Notes under the pieces: model-generated
Seen by the model: the letters and a program-made list of their open reading frames with translations, nothing else
Told to the model about the DNA's origin: nothing
Databases searched by the model: none
DNA from: Blastomussa wellsi
Taxonomy: Eukaryota > Cnidaria > Anthozoa > Scleractinia > Plerogyridae
Direction of reading: 5' to 3'
DNA length: 64,000 bases
Assembly (NCBI GenBank): GCA_947652115.1
Contig: OX393571.1
Location: forward strand, 13,885,176-13,949,175
Shown here: in pieces, positions 20,816 through 34,800 of the stretch
Layout of the letters: each line of letters begins with the position of its first letter
Numbering within the stretch: position 1 is the first letter of the stretch
Position numbers and translations under genes: made by a program

Positions 20816-23800
20816 GTATAACAAGATAATTTGGTTTTATCAACTGGTTTGATAATGTGAATTGGCCACCGTAAAGAGATTCAGGAGCTGACGTTTCGAG
20901 CGTTAGCCCTTCGTCGGAGCGAATCCAACCGACGAAGGGCTAACGCTAGAAACGTCAGCTCTTGAATCTCTTTACGGTGGCCAATTGACATTATCAACCC
21001 AGTTGATAAAACCAAATTATAACTGACTGACTGACTGATCGATAGAAAACGATCTCTAACCTAAATTTTTCAAGTTCGTTATTGGCTATCCTTCAATCTT
21101 ATGAATTCTTATTCCGTTTTGTTGCGTAACTGCCAGCTGGTGTTCTTCTATTTTGGTAAAAAATTATTTATTTTTAACAGTAACTTTGTAAAACACAGAT
21201 GTACCTCCAAATTAATGTATATAGTGGGTCTTAACGCATGTTGGTGTCAAAAATATCCGCTTTTCTTACCTTTGTCTGTAGTTTGGATTTCCTGTTTGGA
21301 AACTCTTCGTATTTATCAACTTGGACTCGCCTTAAAATCCATTGAGGAAGAGATTCCTCAATCTCCAACAGCAGTTCGACCTAAAATCATTTGAGAAGAA
21401 ACATCGACTAAATGACCACAATTTGTTATTATAAGGTAGCTGGCAGATTTATAGCAGCGCAATCAAATTCAGTGTACGTAACCAATACTGTGCGCTGATG
21501 ACGTAAGCAAATCGCTTCGCCAGAATTTTTCCCGCGATAGTTTTAGCCCGGATTTTGATGCATATTTCGACTGGCAATGTTATAAAGCAATTGGTTTATG
21601 CTTTTAGCCGTGTACTGTCGAGTTATAGTGTACTTGGAAAGTTTGGGAAGCATTCAAGAAGATATAGTTCTCTTTGCTATCATCTCGAGCAATTCTCACG
21701 CTTCTTTCTCCCTTCAGTTGCTTTCCAAACTTCCCGTATGCACCGTAACTCCATGTGACATACCTGCATGACGTATCGAGCCATGACAGACTTCTGTTGA
21801 ATCTTGTCGATGTCTCCAACAGCCAAGCCAATCTGATTGTATTAGAGTAGGTAAAACAATGTTTAAGTATAATTTATAGAGATAAACAACATTTACAAAA
21901 GCGAACGAATTAACGGCGTACTGGCATAATGTTTCTGTATTTACTTAATTGCAAAAGTAGCGAGTCCCCAAAATAATGCAACGATCATTATACAATCCCA
22001 ACTCGCCTTGCCAACCTTGACAATATAAAATACGTCAAATTTATTATATGGCAAGAGAAATCCGAGCGTTCTGATTGGTTCTTCCTTGGTCGGGATTTTG
22101 CCATTCGGACCGTTTCCATAGAAACGGTACAAAGCCGCATATTTTTTTTTAAACTTGGATAATGTAAAATCTGCAACTACAACTGCAGAAAGGAAACGTA
22201 TATAAATACCCTAATTTTAATAAAAAATTGATGTTTTCGAAACCGTGGTAGCTTGTTCTTCCGAAGATGTTCGCGGCATCAAAACTTGTTAAGGCAGGAG
22301 CCTTTTCAATTCAAGTCACCCGAAAGTGCGTTTTTAACCAGCATACATGTATGACCCGAGTGCAATATAATAAACTGCTTACTAACCTAGCTTGCTCGAA
22401 CCGTACTGGGGAATAATATTGGCCCTCGGTCGTTTTTGTATAGACCTCGCTGCGCTCGGTCCGTACTGCCACGACCTCGGGCAAACATTAATATATAACT
22501 CGATCGCAAAGTACTTACCAACATGTTCATTAGGATTATAGGCATAGCCAGGGAGAAAAACACAAACACAACATTGGCAGCCAAGGGGTAGTGCAGTTTG
22601 ACATCAGGTATGAAGTCCGATTCGTAGTTCAGTTCACCCAGAGTCATAGCAAAGGTTTTAAGCAATGCGTATTCATAAGTACTGAAGTTATCCTACAAAT
22701 TTAACAATGAAGGTATCTTAACAATGAGATGGTTGCGTTTTCAATCAATCAATCAGTCAATCACAGAAAACAATCAATCACTCAACCAACCAACCACCAA
22801 AATCAATCAAACAATCTTTAATCAATCAAGCAATCGACCGACCAAACTTCAACCAACCAGCCAACCAACTAACCGATAATTAACCAACCAAGCAATCAAA
22901 CAACCAACTAAACAGCTAACCAACCAACCAATCAAACAACCAACTAAACAGCTAACCAACCAACCAATCAAACAACCAACTAAACAACTAATTAACCAAC
23001 CAATCAAACAACCACCTACACAATCATCCAACCAAGCAGTCAAACAACCAGTCAGTAAGTCAGTCAATCAATCAATCAACCAATCATTCCACTGACCCAT
23101 GGACCGATCAACCAACCAACCAACTAAACAATCAATCGATTGATATCGATCGATCTAAGCTTTTAGTTTCCCAAGAAACTTTCTTCAGAGGACAGAACGA
23201 TTCTTTAAATGCTAGCTTTCCAAATTCTTTTAGAGCGGTTAATTTTCCTTTATCAACTCAAAGCTGATAATTTTGGCCTTCTTGTTCTATTTTATTGTTC
23301 TGTTTATTTTATTCAGTATACATTTCTCTTTCGTGCAGGGAGTTTCAGGATCAGTTTCTTGGTCCAGAAATTCAACACCTACCTTGTTGTACATAAGCAA
23401 GAAAAACGTCGTGCCGAACGCAACCACGAACAAGAAGAAGAGAAGCAGCACCTAGACAAGTGAAAAAAATATTATATTTAGTTTGTTTACCTTTCTGTCA
23501 TTTTTAAAAGCTTGAAAGGGTGTTCTTAAATTGACTTAGGAATATTACGTCTTGAAATGTTTCTTAAGTCTATTCGTCTCAATTTTCTACGATCGTGATC
23601 GTGATCGTGATCGTGATTAAATTTAAGTGATTTCACGCATGGCAAATTATTAGTGCTTCATAACATCGCTTCTGCAGTAAGAAGTATTGAAAACGCTAAT
23701 AGACCAGTTTCTTATATATTATGGGCTTCTGGTAGCCAGTGTTAGTAGCTGATCCATCTCGCGTGATGTTCTCTAACGAATAAGAGCAAACATGCCGTTT

Positions 23801-26800
23801 TCCGTTTTCTAACCAATCACAACATAGCCACTAACAACTGTCCAATCGCGGCTTGGCTTACGCCATCTTAATTCTTTCGCGTTTGATTGGCTTACAGCGG
23901 TTTTTCTGCATTCGCTGACATTTTCCAGATAAGTTCCTTCAGTTTTGGCTTTTCAAGCATTTTTACACACTCGCTATGCACAGTTGCACTTCTGGTCAAC
24001 CTACGTCTCTGGTACTTAGCACAAATTTTTCAGGTTGCCTTAAAATAACTTACGTAATTTTGTAAACAGTGCGTTTTTGTATTACTTATATACAGTTACT
24101 AAATTGTAAAAGAAATCGTAGACTGATACCTGGAACAGCGTTTGAAACATAGTGAGAAGCATGATCACATATTTGCCATAGTACGACAACCTAAGAAACA
24201 ATGAAATTACACAGGAACAAAAAGGTCACATGATTGCCGATACTTACAGGCACAGCTGTAAAAACGACCTTAGCACAGTATACCCACTTCTATCAGGAGA
24301 ATAGCTTTCACAATTAAAATTTTCAATGGTTGAAGGTAATTAAACAAAGATTAAGTCTCGAGTGGTAGAAATGTCGCTACTAACCTCGCATCTAAATTTT
24401 ACAGTTTTGTCAGTTATAAGGTAGCCTTCTGAATCTTCCTCATTCCCAGCCGTTCTTGTTTTGCCTTAGTCTATTGTTACCTCTTTGGTGTTTTTGTACC
24501 TTGGTAAACTACCGGTTTCACTTCGTTTTCCTTTGCTTTGAAGGCAATTTTATACATTATCAAAGGTACAGTTGTAGCTTCGTCCATGGTGACTAAGCCC
24601 CCTTACTGGACTAGACGGTGTTTTATTCACTTTCGTAGAGGAAGAAAAACTTAAGATGGAGACGACTCACTATTAGGAGCAATTTAGTAAGCAAACAGGG
24701 GCGTAGCCAAGATTATTCAAGGGGATGGGAGGGTAGTGACGGATCCAGGGGAAGGGTCGGGGGGTCCGGACTCCCCCCTTCCCTAACCGAAATTGTCGTT
24801 GTTACTGCTTGTTTGACGCTGAAATTCGCGCAACGACAGTATCGCTTATTGTCACTCAACTGAGTAAAAAGGTTGGACTCCCCTATCCCCATCAAAAATT
24901 CGTGGATCCGCCCCTCGGGGTTCACACTGTATGTTGTTATGTTGGTTCTCGGATTCACGCGTTTTTGCTACTTGAATATGGTATGTTGTTTATTTCAAAA
25001 GTCTCACAAACGGGGGGTCAAGGGCACCCCAAGACCCCCCCTCCCCTAGCTACGCCTTTGAAGCTCATGCCACTCGTACCATTTTCTTTTTACCTTCTGA
25101 AATAAAGGACAAGGTTAAGCCAAGCGAAGAACAAGGAGAATGCTGCTGCCTCGGGTTTGTAGTGTGACTTGCAGGCACAGATCGGGAACACAAACACCAG
25201 AGCCGACACGTAGATAACCCACTCGATGTAATTTGTAATGGAAGTGAAGTACTTTAGTTGCTGTAAAAAAGAAGAAAAGAAGACATCTAGATCAGTCCAT
25301 AAACTTCTCTTAGGGTTCATACGAGCGCGCGGTTTGCGTTGCCAAGCAACAATGACGTATCCTTGTTGCGTCATGCCAACGTGAATATTTTGATTTTTGA
25401 TTGCTAACAAGAATTGGTCGCCTAAAGCGCTCAACGGGGAATTGCTAATAACAGCAGAGGCCATTTTCGAGATGCTGTTTTCCTCTGTTTCAAGGCGAGT
25501 CTTGGTTTACAACCTTTCATCCCGTTTCGCGTTTTTCCCTCTCTCCCCCTCCCCTCTTACATACCTGCCACGCAGGCTAACCTTTCATATGGAAATGAGT
25601 TAACTCGCACGTCTTCTGTCTTTAAAAACAAACTCATGTCCATATGAAAGGTTGTGCACCAAGACTTGTTTTGAAACAGAGGTAGAAGGCAACTCTGGGT
25701 TATTGTTCCCAATTGCTTGAGCAGAGAATAGTGGCGTACTGTACGCCATTTCATACAAGATTTCTCTTTATCGACGAAAGAAGCTACATGTAATATTTTC
25801 TCTATTTTTATAATTCAAGGAACTACTTCACGACATGTTGAGTCATTTTTGTGACGAGCCAAGTTACCCTTAATTAAAATGTAGCAGCCCCTCAAAGTAT
25901 TAAAAAAAGTAATATTTTACAAAGGAAGGAAAACACCAAAGAGGTGATACCAAAACAAACAGGAACAACGATGGTTAAGGATGGTGAAAATTGAGAATTT
26001 AGGCATGTTTTTGAGGATCATCACAAACCACTCTTTTGAAAAATTGATGCACAGCATCTTTTGTGTGGACCAACTGGGCAACCACAACACGTCATCAAAT
26101 CCAAAATGGCGGTGCGGGGGAATATTAAAAGCGATAATATTGTCCATTTTTTGTTGCTATTAAATGATATTTCTCGCTTATCCGGCAAAATTTGAAATTA
26201 ATTCATGTACTATTTCAAACAAGTCAATGTCAACTTGTCGAAAGATTGGAGGTTCCCTTTAAGCATAATTTAACATGAAAACTAATAGGTGGTTTTCACG
26301 TCACGCAAGTTTCATGCACTTAAGAAATAAAATTGCTTACCATTCAATACATTGAGTCAAGAAATATCGTAGAAGAGTAATAAATAAACAACGTGCCAAA
26401 GTTTCGGGGATGTACGATATTCCGAACTCGAGTTATTCGGCAAAGTGTATCACTGAAAATTATAGTGTTTAGTATGGAGGCGCCATGTTGGAGCCCCTCT
26501 GAGGGACTCCAACATGGCGGCCGGAAACCAGTGGAAACATCTGGAGTTTACTTTGGCTCTCTCAAAACGTTTCTTCTCGTTGTTAAACTTGAAAGCATTC
26601 GCATAGACACTTCCCTCAACATGTCGGTTACTCAGAACTCGAAAACATAAGGCATTTCGCGCACGTAACATGTTGCCCAGAAACAATGCCGATGTCACGC
26701 ATTGTGAAAAGTCTAAAATTGAAACTGTTCTATTTTGAAAACAAAGCCGTCTACCGAGCTGAAAACAGGCCAGCAGATATATGTTTAAAATGACTTTTAC

Positions 26801-29249
26801 CAGATGAAGTTGAAAACTCAAAAATTTTAATTTTAGTTTTTTGTGACGTCACGTGAAAACCAAGAATTGGCATTATTAAGTTACCTGTCTGATGATCTGT
26901 AAGATTTCCTTTATGAGGTGAATCAAAGCGAATACAATCACAACGTAATGCAGGATGACAACAGTCTAGAGGCGATAAAAGAACAAAAAGCATCAGGTCG
27001 ATGTTTAATAGCCACGTCCCTGCAAACCAGTATTTACATGCAGTTTGACAGTCAATCAGGGTTACCAAGAAAATTTGCCATTTCGCATGTTGTCTCACTC
27101 GATAAGTAAATGCAACAATTTGCATCTGCAAACGCGTTTTGTTCGATGGGGTTTAATCAGATAGCTTCGATTTGCGCTTCGGTGTTCCACAGGGAACCTG
27201 TCTGGGTCGGCTTCTTTTTGAGGTTTACGCTTCAAATCTCTTTGAGATAATGCAAGCGCATCTACCTGACGTTGCTACGCTGATGACACTCAACTCTACT
27301 TAAGCTTGGTCTTTTAAGCCCAACAGTCTGACGGATCAGGCAGAGGCGCGTGCGCCATGAAAAGATGACTTAAAAAAATGAATGTACCAGGACAAACTAA
27401 GACCGAATTTCTTCTTATCGGATCTAGACAGAAAGTGTTGAAAATTGATCCTTGCCCGTATTGACATTAAGGCAGACATTAAGCCCGTTTCTGAAGTGTG
27501 CAATCTTGGCTCCTGGTTTGACTCTAACTTCTCCATGTCCTTCTTCCTACACTGTGGAATGCGCTCCCAACAAGCCTTCGCAATATTGATTCTATTTTAA
27601 CTGTTAAATCTTGTTTTAAAATATATCTTTTTTCGTTAGCTTTTATTATTGTTAAATTTAGTATATGTACATATTTAGTATATTTTAATATTGTATGTTA
27701 AAAAACGCAATATCAATTAATAAATTATTATCATTATTAAATTAATTATAATAATTATATTATAACCTTGTTGGAATCATTGCATGTTATCGTGTCGTCA
27801 TCGTGCCAGTCCTGTCGAAGTAAATATAGCGGACAATAAGTTGGAGAGTAGATATGAAGTTTATTTATGGGTGGCGAAAGTGAGTGATATTCACCCAGAG
27901 AAGGCAGCTGCAATAAAGAAAGTAAGTGTGGCTTTTACACGAAAAACGGAAGATAGTGTTTTAATTTATTAATTATAAGAACTCTGTATCTCGCGTTCGA
28001 AATATCTATCACTAATGCACCTATCAATGTTAAGCCCGAGGGGGGGGGGACCCCGGGCATATGTGGGGCATTTGACTTCTATTGCCTTCCCCACTGTCGG
28101 GAATTTGACTAAGAATCTGGGCCCGTGGGTGGGGACGTTTGCTTTTTCTGCATAGAGTAATGGGGCAAATTTCGAAGTAGCGTGGCTAAGCACAGCTATT
28201 TTAGAGGTAATGCACTTGTTTTTAACAAAAACACTTCTTCTCACTACTCACTTTCAATATAAATTGATGGAACACCTTACTTTGATGGGATTGTGTGGAA
28301 TTTCGATAATATAGTCTCGCTTTTCGACAGAGAATCAAGCACTGGAATTCTAATTTTCACAACAACTGCTATGAACTTCAGGGATGTTACTTCCCCAAGG
28401 TGGGGATATTTGATCTGATTTGACCCAATTTTGGGGCCCCACGGTGGGGATTTTGAACAAAAATTCTTCTGAAAAGTCAAATGCCCCACATATGCCCGGG
28501 GTCCCCCCTCCCCACTCGGGCTTACATTGATAGGTGCATAAACTAAACGTGCGCGTCCGGAGTTACCTACCCATGGTTTGTGTATGTAGTAGCCAGTCCA
28601 ATGTCTTGTCATATTCTCAAACTGATAATCACACAGGTCCAGAATATTGATCTTGAGATAAACTGCAAGGGCTGTGAAAGGCAGAAGGAAAGCCAGGTAC
28701 AAAGACAGGTTTACGATGAACGTTATCCATCCAAATTTCTTCCTGTGGAGTCAAACAGTGAAAACAAACTGAAAATTCAATATTAACTTGTTTTCGAATT
28801 TAAATGAGTTCTGTCACGGATGATACATCACAAAATATTCAGCATAAGTTTTTCAGTCCTTCACTACTTGCTCATTCCATCCGTGTGACACTCCTCGTAC
28901 CGTGAAAAATCCGGTACCGGGTTCTCGTCTGACACTTCTCAACGACGTGTCCGGACAACGGATTTTCCATGCAACGGAAAAAGTCTGAATCGTGGAAAAT
29001 ACGGTTCCCGACACGCGTTGGACACATCGCGTGTCAAAAGCAAGACGCGTCCGGATTTGTCCGTATTCTTGACGAATACGGGTCCGTACCGTGTGATTTC
29101 CGGACCACTACACGCGCTATTTCACGCAGTGCTTGTTTGCTGCCAGTGTATTGTTACCCCATTGGTGTATTTCTACCTTGGTCAACTATTATATTAAGGT
29201 ATGACTTCATGAATAGGGCTTAACCCTTTACTGCCCAAGGGGTCTCCCT

Positions 29250-29296
<47 letters not shown>

Positions 29297-29363
29297 CACT
29301 CTTGGGCAGGAAAGGGTTAAGGGAGATAGTTTTTTAACCCTTTACTGCCCAAGGGGTCTCCCT

Positions 29364-29410
<47 letters not shown>

Positions 29411-30886
29411 CACTCTTGGGCAGGAAAGGGTTAAGCCCAAAAAAATGTCAGCCGTTTCATTTCAGTGGCCTGTTATGGATCGACACATGGACTGCTGGCA
29501 GTGGCAGTTTTTGGTAAATCTTCGTCGAAGCACTAGAGGAGTTTCAGACCTATTTCATCCAATGAAAAACTAGCGCAAGAGCTCGCGACTGCACCGAAAG
29601 TTATCACGCGAACGAACACGTTATGTTGCTTAGCAACTTCAGGGACGACCACCGTGGACTCAGTCCCGTCTCGGAGGCGGGATTTCGTAATCAACTGGCA
29701 CTTGTCCAATATAAAAAGAGTCGCATTCCTCATTTTCGTTTAAGAATAAAATATGATTTCCGTGCATAAAATTCTATACTGACTGCGTAGCCTGATATCT
29801 ACGTAGTTGGTATCAACCTGAAACCACACAGATCTCGGTGGAATTACGTCCTCATATAATGGAATTTTTCGGGCTAAAATTAAGAGGAGAGATAGTTTTA
29901 GCGTGCGATGAAAGAAGTCAATTGGTGGCTTAACTGATTATTCTATGATACCTTGGAAAAGACAAATAGCTTGGATTCGGAGAGTTCTAATAACGTTTTC
30001 AGTTGGTGCATCAGCTTACCATTTGATGTTCATCAGCACATAGCACACTGGGTGAGTCAGACAGTTTTCCCGGCGTCTTTCTGCCATGGTCTTAGTTTAA
30101 GAAAGAAAAACAAAAATGTCATACGTTTAAAGTCTTTTACATCATTTTCCTTACAAATGACCTTCAACGAGTATTGTAACACAATACATTTTATCACTTT
30201 TCATAGATCTATTGATGGAATTAAAATATATTTAGTTAGTGTTATAAACGTAAAGCGTAGATCGTAGATCGTGGGAGGAGGTGCGGACCGCAGCAACCAA
30301 TAGAGAGGAGTGGAGAAGCTCTGTGAAGGCCCTATGTGCCACGAGGCACGAAAAGGATATATGATGATAAACGTAAAGCTCGCATCGGAAGGTAACTAAG
30401 CCAGAGATTTTACTGATTTGCTAATGTAAATTTATTTTCAGGACTAGTATTTAAAGATGAGTAAAACTGATAACTTGGAAATCGCTGAAATAGATTTGTT
30501 AAAAATGTCATTAACAAATAAAAAGTGTAACGTTTCTGACGAAGGACCGCGAAGCGATTTGTTCACTCTATCAGCATACCCTTTATAGCAACAAATAGCT
30601 AAAATGTCAGGAGTGGGATTCGAACCCACGCCTACAAGAGTAGACTGCGACCTGAACGCAGCGCCTTAGACCGCTCGGCCACCCTGACAAGCTCGGTAAA
30701 AGAAGTGAAATAGCTGTGAATTTATTTTCGACAAATATTCTAATTCCTTACCTTCAGTGCGTCGAGAGAGTGCTCCAATGAAGTTGTGACACTGTTCTGC
30801 TTTCCTTGTATAAGGCGCAGATTGTAGGTTACCTTATAAAGAAATAAAACGAACCATCATACTCGACAACAACGACGACGACAATA

Positions 30887-30931
<45 letters not shown>

Positions 30932-31829
30932 GTCATGGTCATGGTGGTGTTGGTGGTGGTGGTGGTGGTAGTGATGGTGATGGTGAGAAAGTAAGTTGTC
31001 AGTCTTCGCTGCAAATTACAGTGCTTTACGTTTTCGATGGGGTGTCAACTGCCAATCAACGAAGTACACGAATCTTATCTTGAAGTGTAATTAGCAGCTT
31101 ACCTTGAAATCTTTACTGCTTGGATCGCCTTCCTGTTCCACACACTGATCAAGAACACGCTGCAATTGAAAATGAACGAATGAACTGTTCGTTCTTTTGT
31201 TTCAGATTTCCATTCTGATTTTTCCCTGAACACTGGGTATTCATGACTCTGACGTTGTATTTATACTTAAAATATCGACATTGAGAGCTTTTTTGAGGTT
31301 AAAATACTCGACGTGTTCCGAACGATGCAAATACTACATCTGCTTAATGATACACACCTCTGCTACATCAGGCATTTTCTCCACTAACGTCTGTATTTGA
31401 GATACTCCTCCTCCGACTGCAGCATCTATTACTTCCTTCCACCTGATTGTGAATAAAGTCGATCAGCATGAGAGATTGGTTATCCAGATTATCGCCATTT
31501 AATTGACATACAACAGAGTAATAAATGGCCACCAACCCCTCTCTGCTATGTAATGTAATTTCCTAAAATCTGAGGTAAAGCCAGGAAGAGCCCATCATTG
31601 CAATTGATATAGCAGGATGAGGCGATTCAAATAACGCAAACGTAACAAATCAAGTGCCTAAAGAATTGTGCATATGATTGTATCTATACAGGCGTTTCCC
31701 ACACCTTGCTTGGCAGGTAAAAGTTGATAATGTCAATTGGCCACCGTAAAGAGATTCAAGAGCTGACGTTTCGAGCGTTAGCCCTTCGTCGGAGCGATAA
31801 GTTGATAAAACCAAATTATATTGTTATAC

Positions 31830-31874
<45 letters not shown>

Positions 31875-34800
31875 CTAGGTAAAAGTTGAGTTTTGTAATG
31901 TTTAACCAACGATTTTGGTTTATAATGCGATCTGTTCCCATGAATCAGCAATGGCCCGATTAATAATAGAGACGGATCATCGGTCTGGGATGAATCTGGG
32001 CAGAGAACGGTAATCTGTCCGATAATTCGTCTGGCCGATAACTCGTCTGCCGGCAAACAGACGGATCATCCGCCCAGACAACGTATCGCGATAGTTCGTC
32101 TTGACCCACGTCTAACTGTAAGACACACCGATAGTTCGTCCCAAATTTCTTCCCGTATTTATACAAGACAGATGACCTGTCTTGACGGATGATCCGTCTC
32201 TAGTATAATTCGGGCCATTGATGTACCTGGAGTGTTCGATTATTGCCATGGCAACTTCCTCTTTGTCGTTGGAAATGGCGAGATCAAGGACATTCTGGTT
32301 ATGCGAGTTTAACAGGATCTCTTGCTCTTTCACGGACAGCAGATAAGACACCAGTGACGCATGGCCTGTGGTTGCAGCGAGATTAAGGGCGGTGTTCTAA
32401 ACACGAGTTGAAATGAAAGATTAAAAACAGTTACTGCTGAGAGGAGAAACTTTGAAGATCCACAAATGACATAATCAACATTCAATTAAAGAAGGCTTTT
32501 GACGCCGGGTTAAATATTGGCCAACGGATGTACCAGGTGATCATCCCATTGAGGTGTTTCCGCGATTTTGAAAACAGGATTTACTTTATGATGTTGAAAT
32601 GGAATGTACTAAAACCATGAACACCGGAACACCCCCGGAACACCAGAAATTTATTGGCATTTTATGGTATTTCTGGTGTTCCGGGGTGTTCCGTGTTTTG
32701 TGATGTTCCGGTGTTCCTGCTTTTAGTACATGCCTGTTGAAATGTTCAGTTGTTGTTCATTAATCCTTTTTTCATGATTTTTTATATTACCAGGGCAACC
32801 GAATAATTCAATTACGCAAATGAGTAAAACGATCGCCGCTCACTGTGTGGCTTCCCTCGCGTCCCGCTACTCTCAATCGACCTCAGTCTTGAAAGGCGTG
32901 GTTAATTAGGCGTGGTTAATTAAAGACAGTTTAAATTTAAAATAGATTAATGAAAATGTACCAAAATGTACAAATCGGTTACTTAGGGTTTCAATAAGCT
33001 CAAACGTTCGAACCATGTGTTCTAATAAAGTGGAGGTTGTCAGGAGTGGGATTCGAACCCACGCCTACAGATGTAGACTGCGACCTGAACGCAGCGCCTT
33101 AGACCGCTCGGCCATCCTGACAAGGTTACAAAGCAATGGATTTATTTTCGACAAGTATTCTCCTGCAAAGAACCAATTACCTGAAGATTACTGCTGAATA
33201 TTTAGACACAGGGTCTGGTGTGGCGTGGCCAAGGCAATGACCATGATCAGGCAACGAACCCTTTTCTCTTGATCCGGAGTGAAAAGTAAACGGAGCTGCG
33301 GTATCGACACGTCCGAGCACAAGGACCTGGGGCTTCTATTAAAACAAGCTAGATAATTGGTTCTGTTACCTGATGTTTGTCAAGAGCGTTGAGACTATCT
33401 GGATGAGCCTGTAGTATGTACTCTGCACACCGCTCTGAACCTCTTAAAGCCGCCATGTGCAGTGGTGTACGGTCGTGGTGATCCCTGAAAAATTGTTACA
33501 AGGGGATTGATTGATTGATCGATTGATCGATCGATCGATAAGCAAATCGCAATGGATTCTCATCTATTCTATCATTCCCAAGTTAATCTGTCAAAGGTGT
33601 CGTTGAGTGGCTGCGTGAGTGGCTGCGTGTGAGAGAGGAACTCAAAGCAAAGCACAATTTCATCATAAAAATTACCTTTCAATAGTAGCTCCTTCAACCA
33701 ACAAAAGTTGAGCTATTTGCTCATGTCCTTCGTGGCAGGAAAAGTGAAGAGCCGTTTTCCCTTGGTTATTTTGTAAATTAATCATTCTGACATTCCTTTT
33801 TGTGAGTAGCCTCTCGGCGATCTCTAGCCATCCATACCTTGGTTAAAGAAAAGGTAAAAAAATGTAACGTACCGAAGAGCTCTCCAACTAAGGAAAAATG
33901 TAGGTTTGCATAGCGTACGTACCGAGCAACGATATGAAGAGGCGTGTCCAAAGAGTCCGAAGGGACTTGTTCAGCGGCCTTGTTTTTGTTGATAAAGAGA
34001 ACGATGTGCTGAAAAATTGAGGCTTTTATCAAATTATTATTTAACAAAGAACCCTGCGCATTTAGCTTTCTGGTGACAACTGAAACAAATTAAAGAGCTA
34101 CAGCCCAAGACAATGGTTACCCTAAGACGACACAAATGTGAATACTTTATGCTTATTTTTTAAGCTTTTTCATTGTCGCATGCACGGTTATGCATTGTCA
34201 TTGTAGCTGCACTGTCCCCGCCCTCCCCCTTTCAATGTTGAACTACTTCGTGGTAAAGAATTTTCTTTGCAATATGTTGGGTACCTGTAGTTCAACACTG
34301 AGTAGGGGAGGGGGCGAAAAGGAATAAATTTGGAAATCGCGCCAACGCTCTTAACGACGGTTGTAGGTCATGCAACTCTATAGCGCTTGCAAATTACCCT
34401 TATCTGGCCGCGATTTTGCTAATTTAAGGGGCGACGCCCTCAGCAATGATCCCGAGATCGAAATCAAGAGCGAATAATCTAATTGTTTTAGTATAAATCT
34501 ACTAGACGTTCAAAACTAAGCAACACGATTATCCAAATCTTCGGAGACACTGAAGACACTAGCGAAGAAGCGGTCACCTCTTTGTTGACAACCGCTACTC
34601 GCGTTCTCTCACAGAAAAGATAGTGAGTCAAGGTGTAGTCAAACAGAGAACAGCATTCGTGATAGAACGCTTTTGTAATTCAGCTATTAAAGCTTGGCCA
34701 ACCTAGATTAGCTTTTTTTAGTTGCGCGGCGTGCCCTTTTTTGCAAAATTTTATTTGAAAATAATAAAGTGCGAGTGTGAAAGTGTGGGTGTGAGAACGC

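Noticed and set aside
22849..23067. Open frame with WL(I/V)SCLVGCLIG repeats that looks like a membrane protein
   Set aside because: It is a translation of the 4-bp CAAC/CAAT tract; no splice sites or conserved protein.
26450..26821. 123-aa minus-strand open frame in the TRPA intron upstream of S3
   Set aside because: It spans a perfect hairpin repeat and shows no family resemblance; the flanking TRPA exons join in phase without it.
30829..31014. Open frame rich in Ile/Thr/Val
   Set aside because: Encoded by the GAT/GGT microsatellite.
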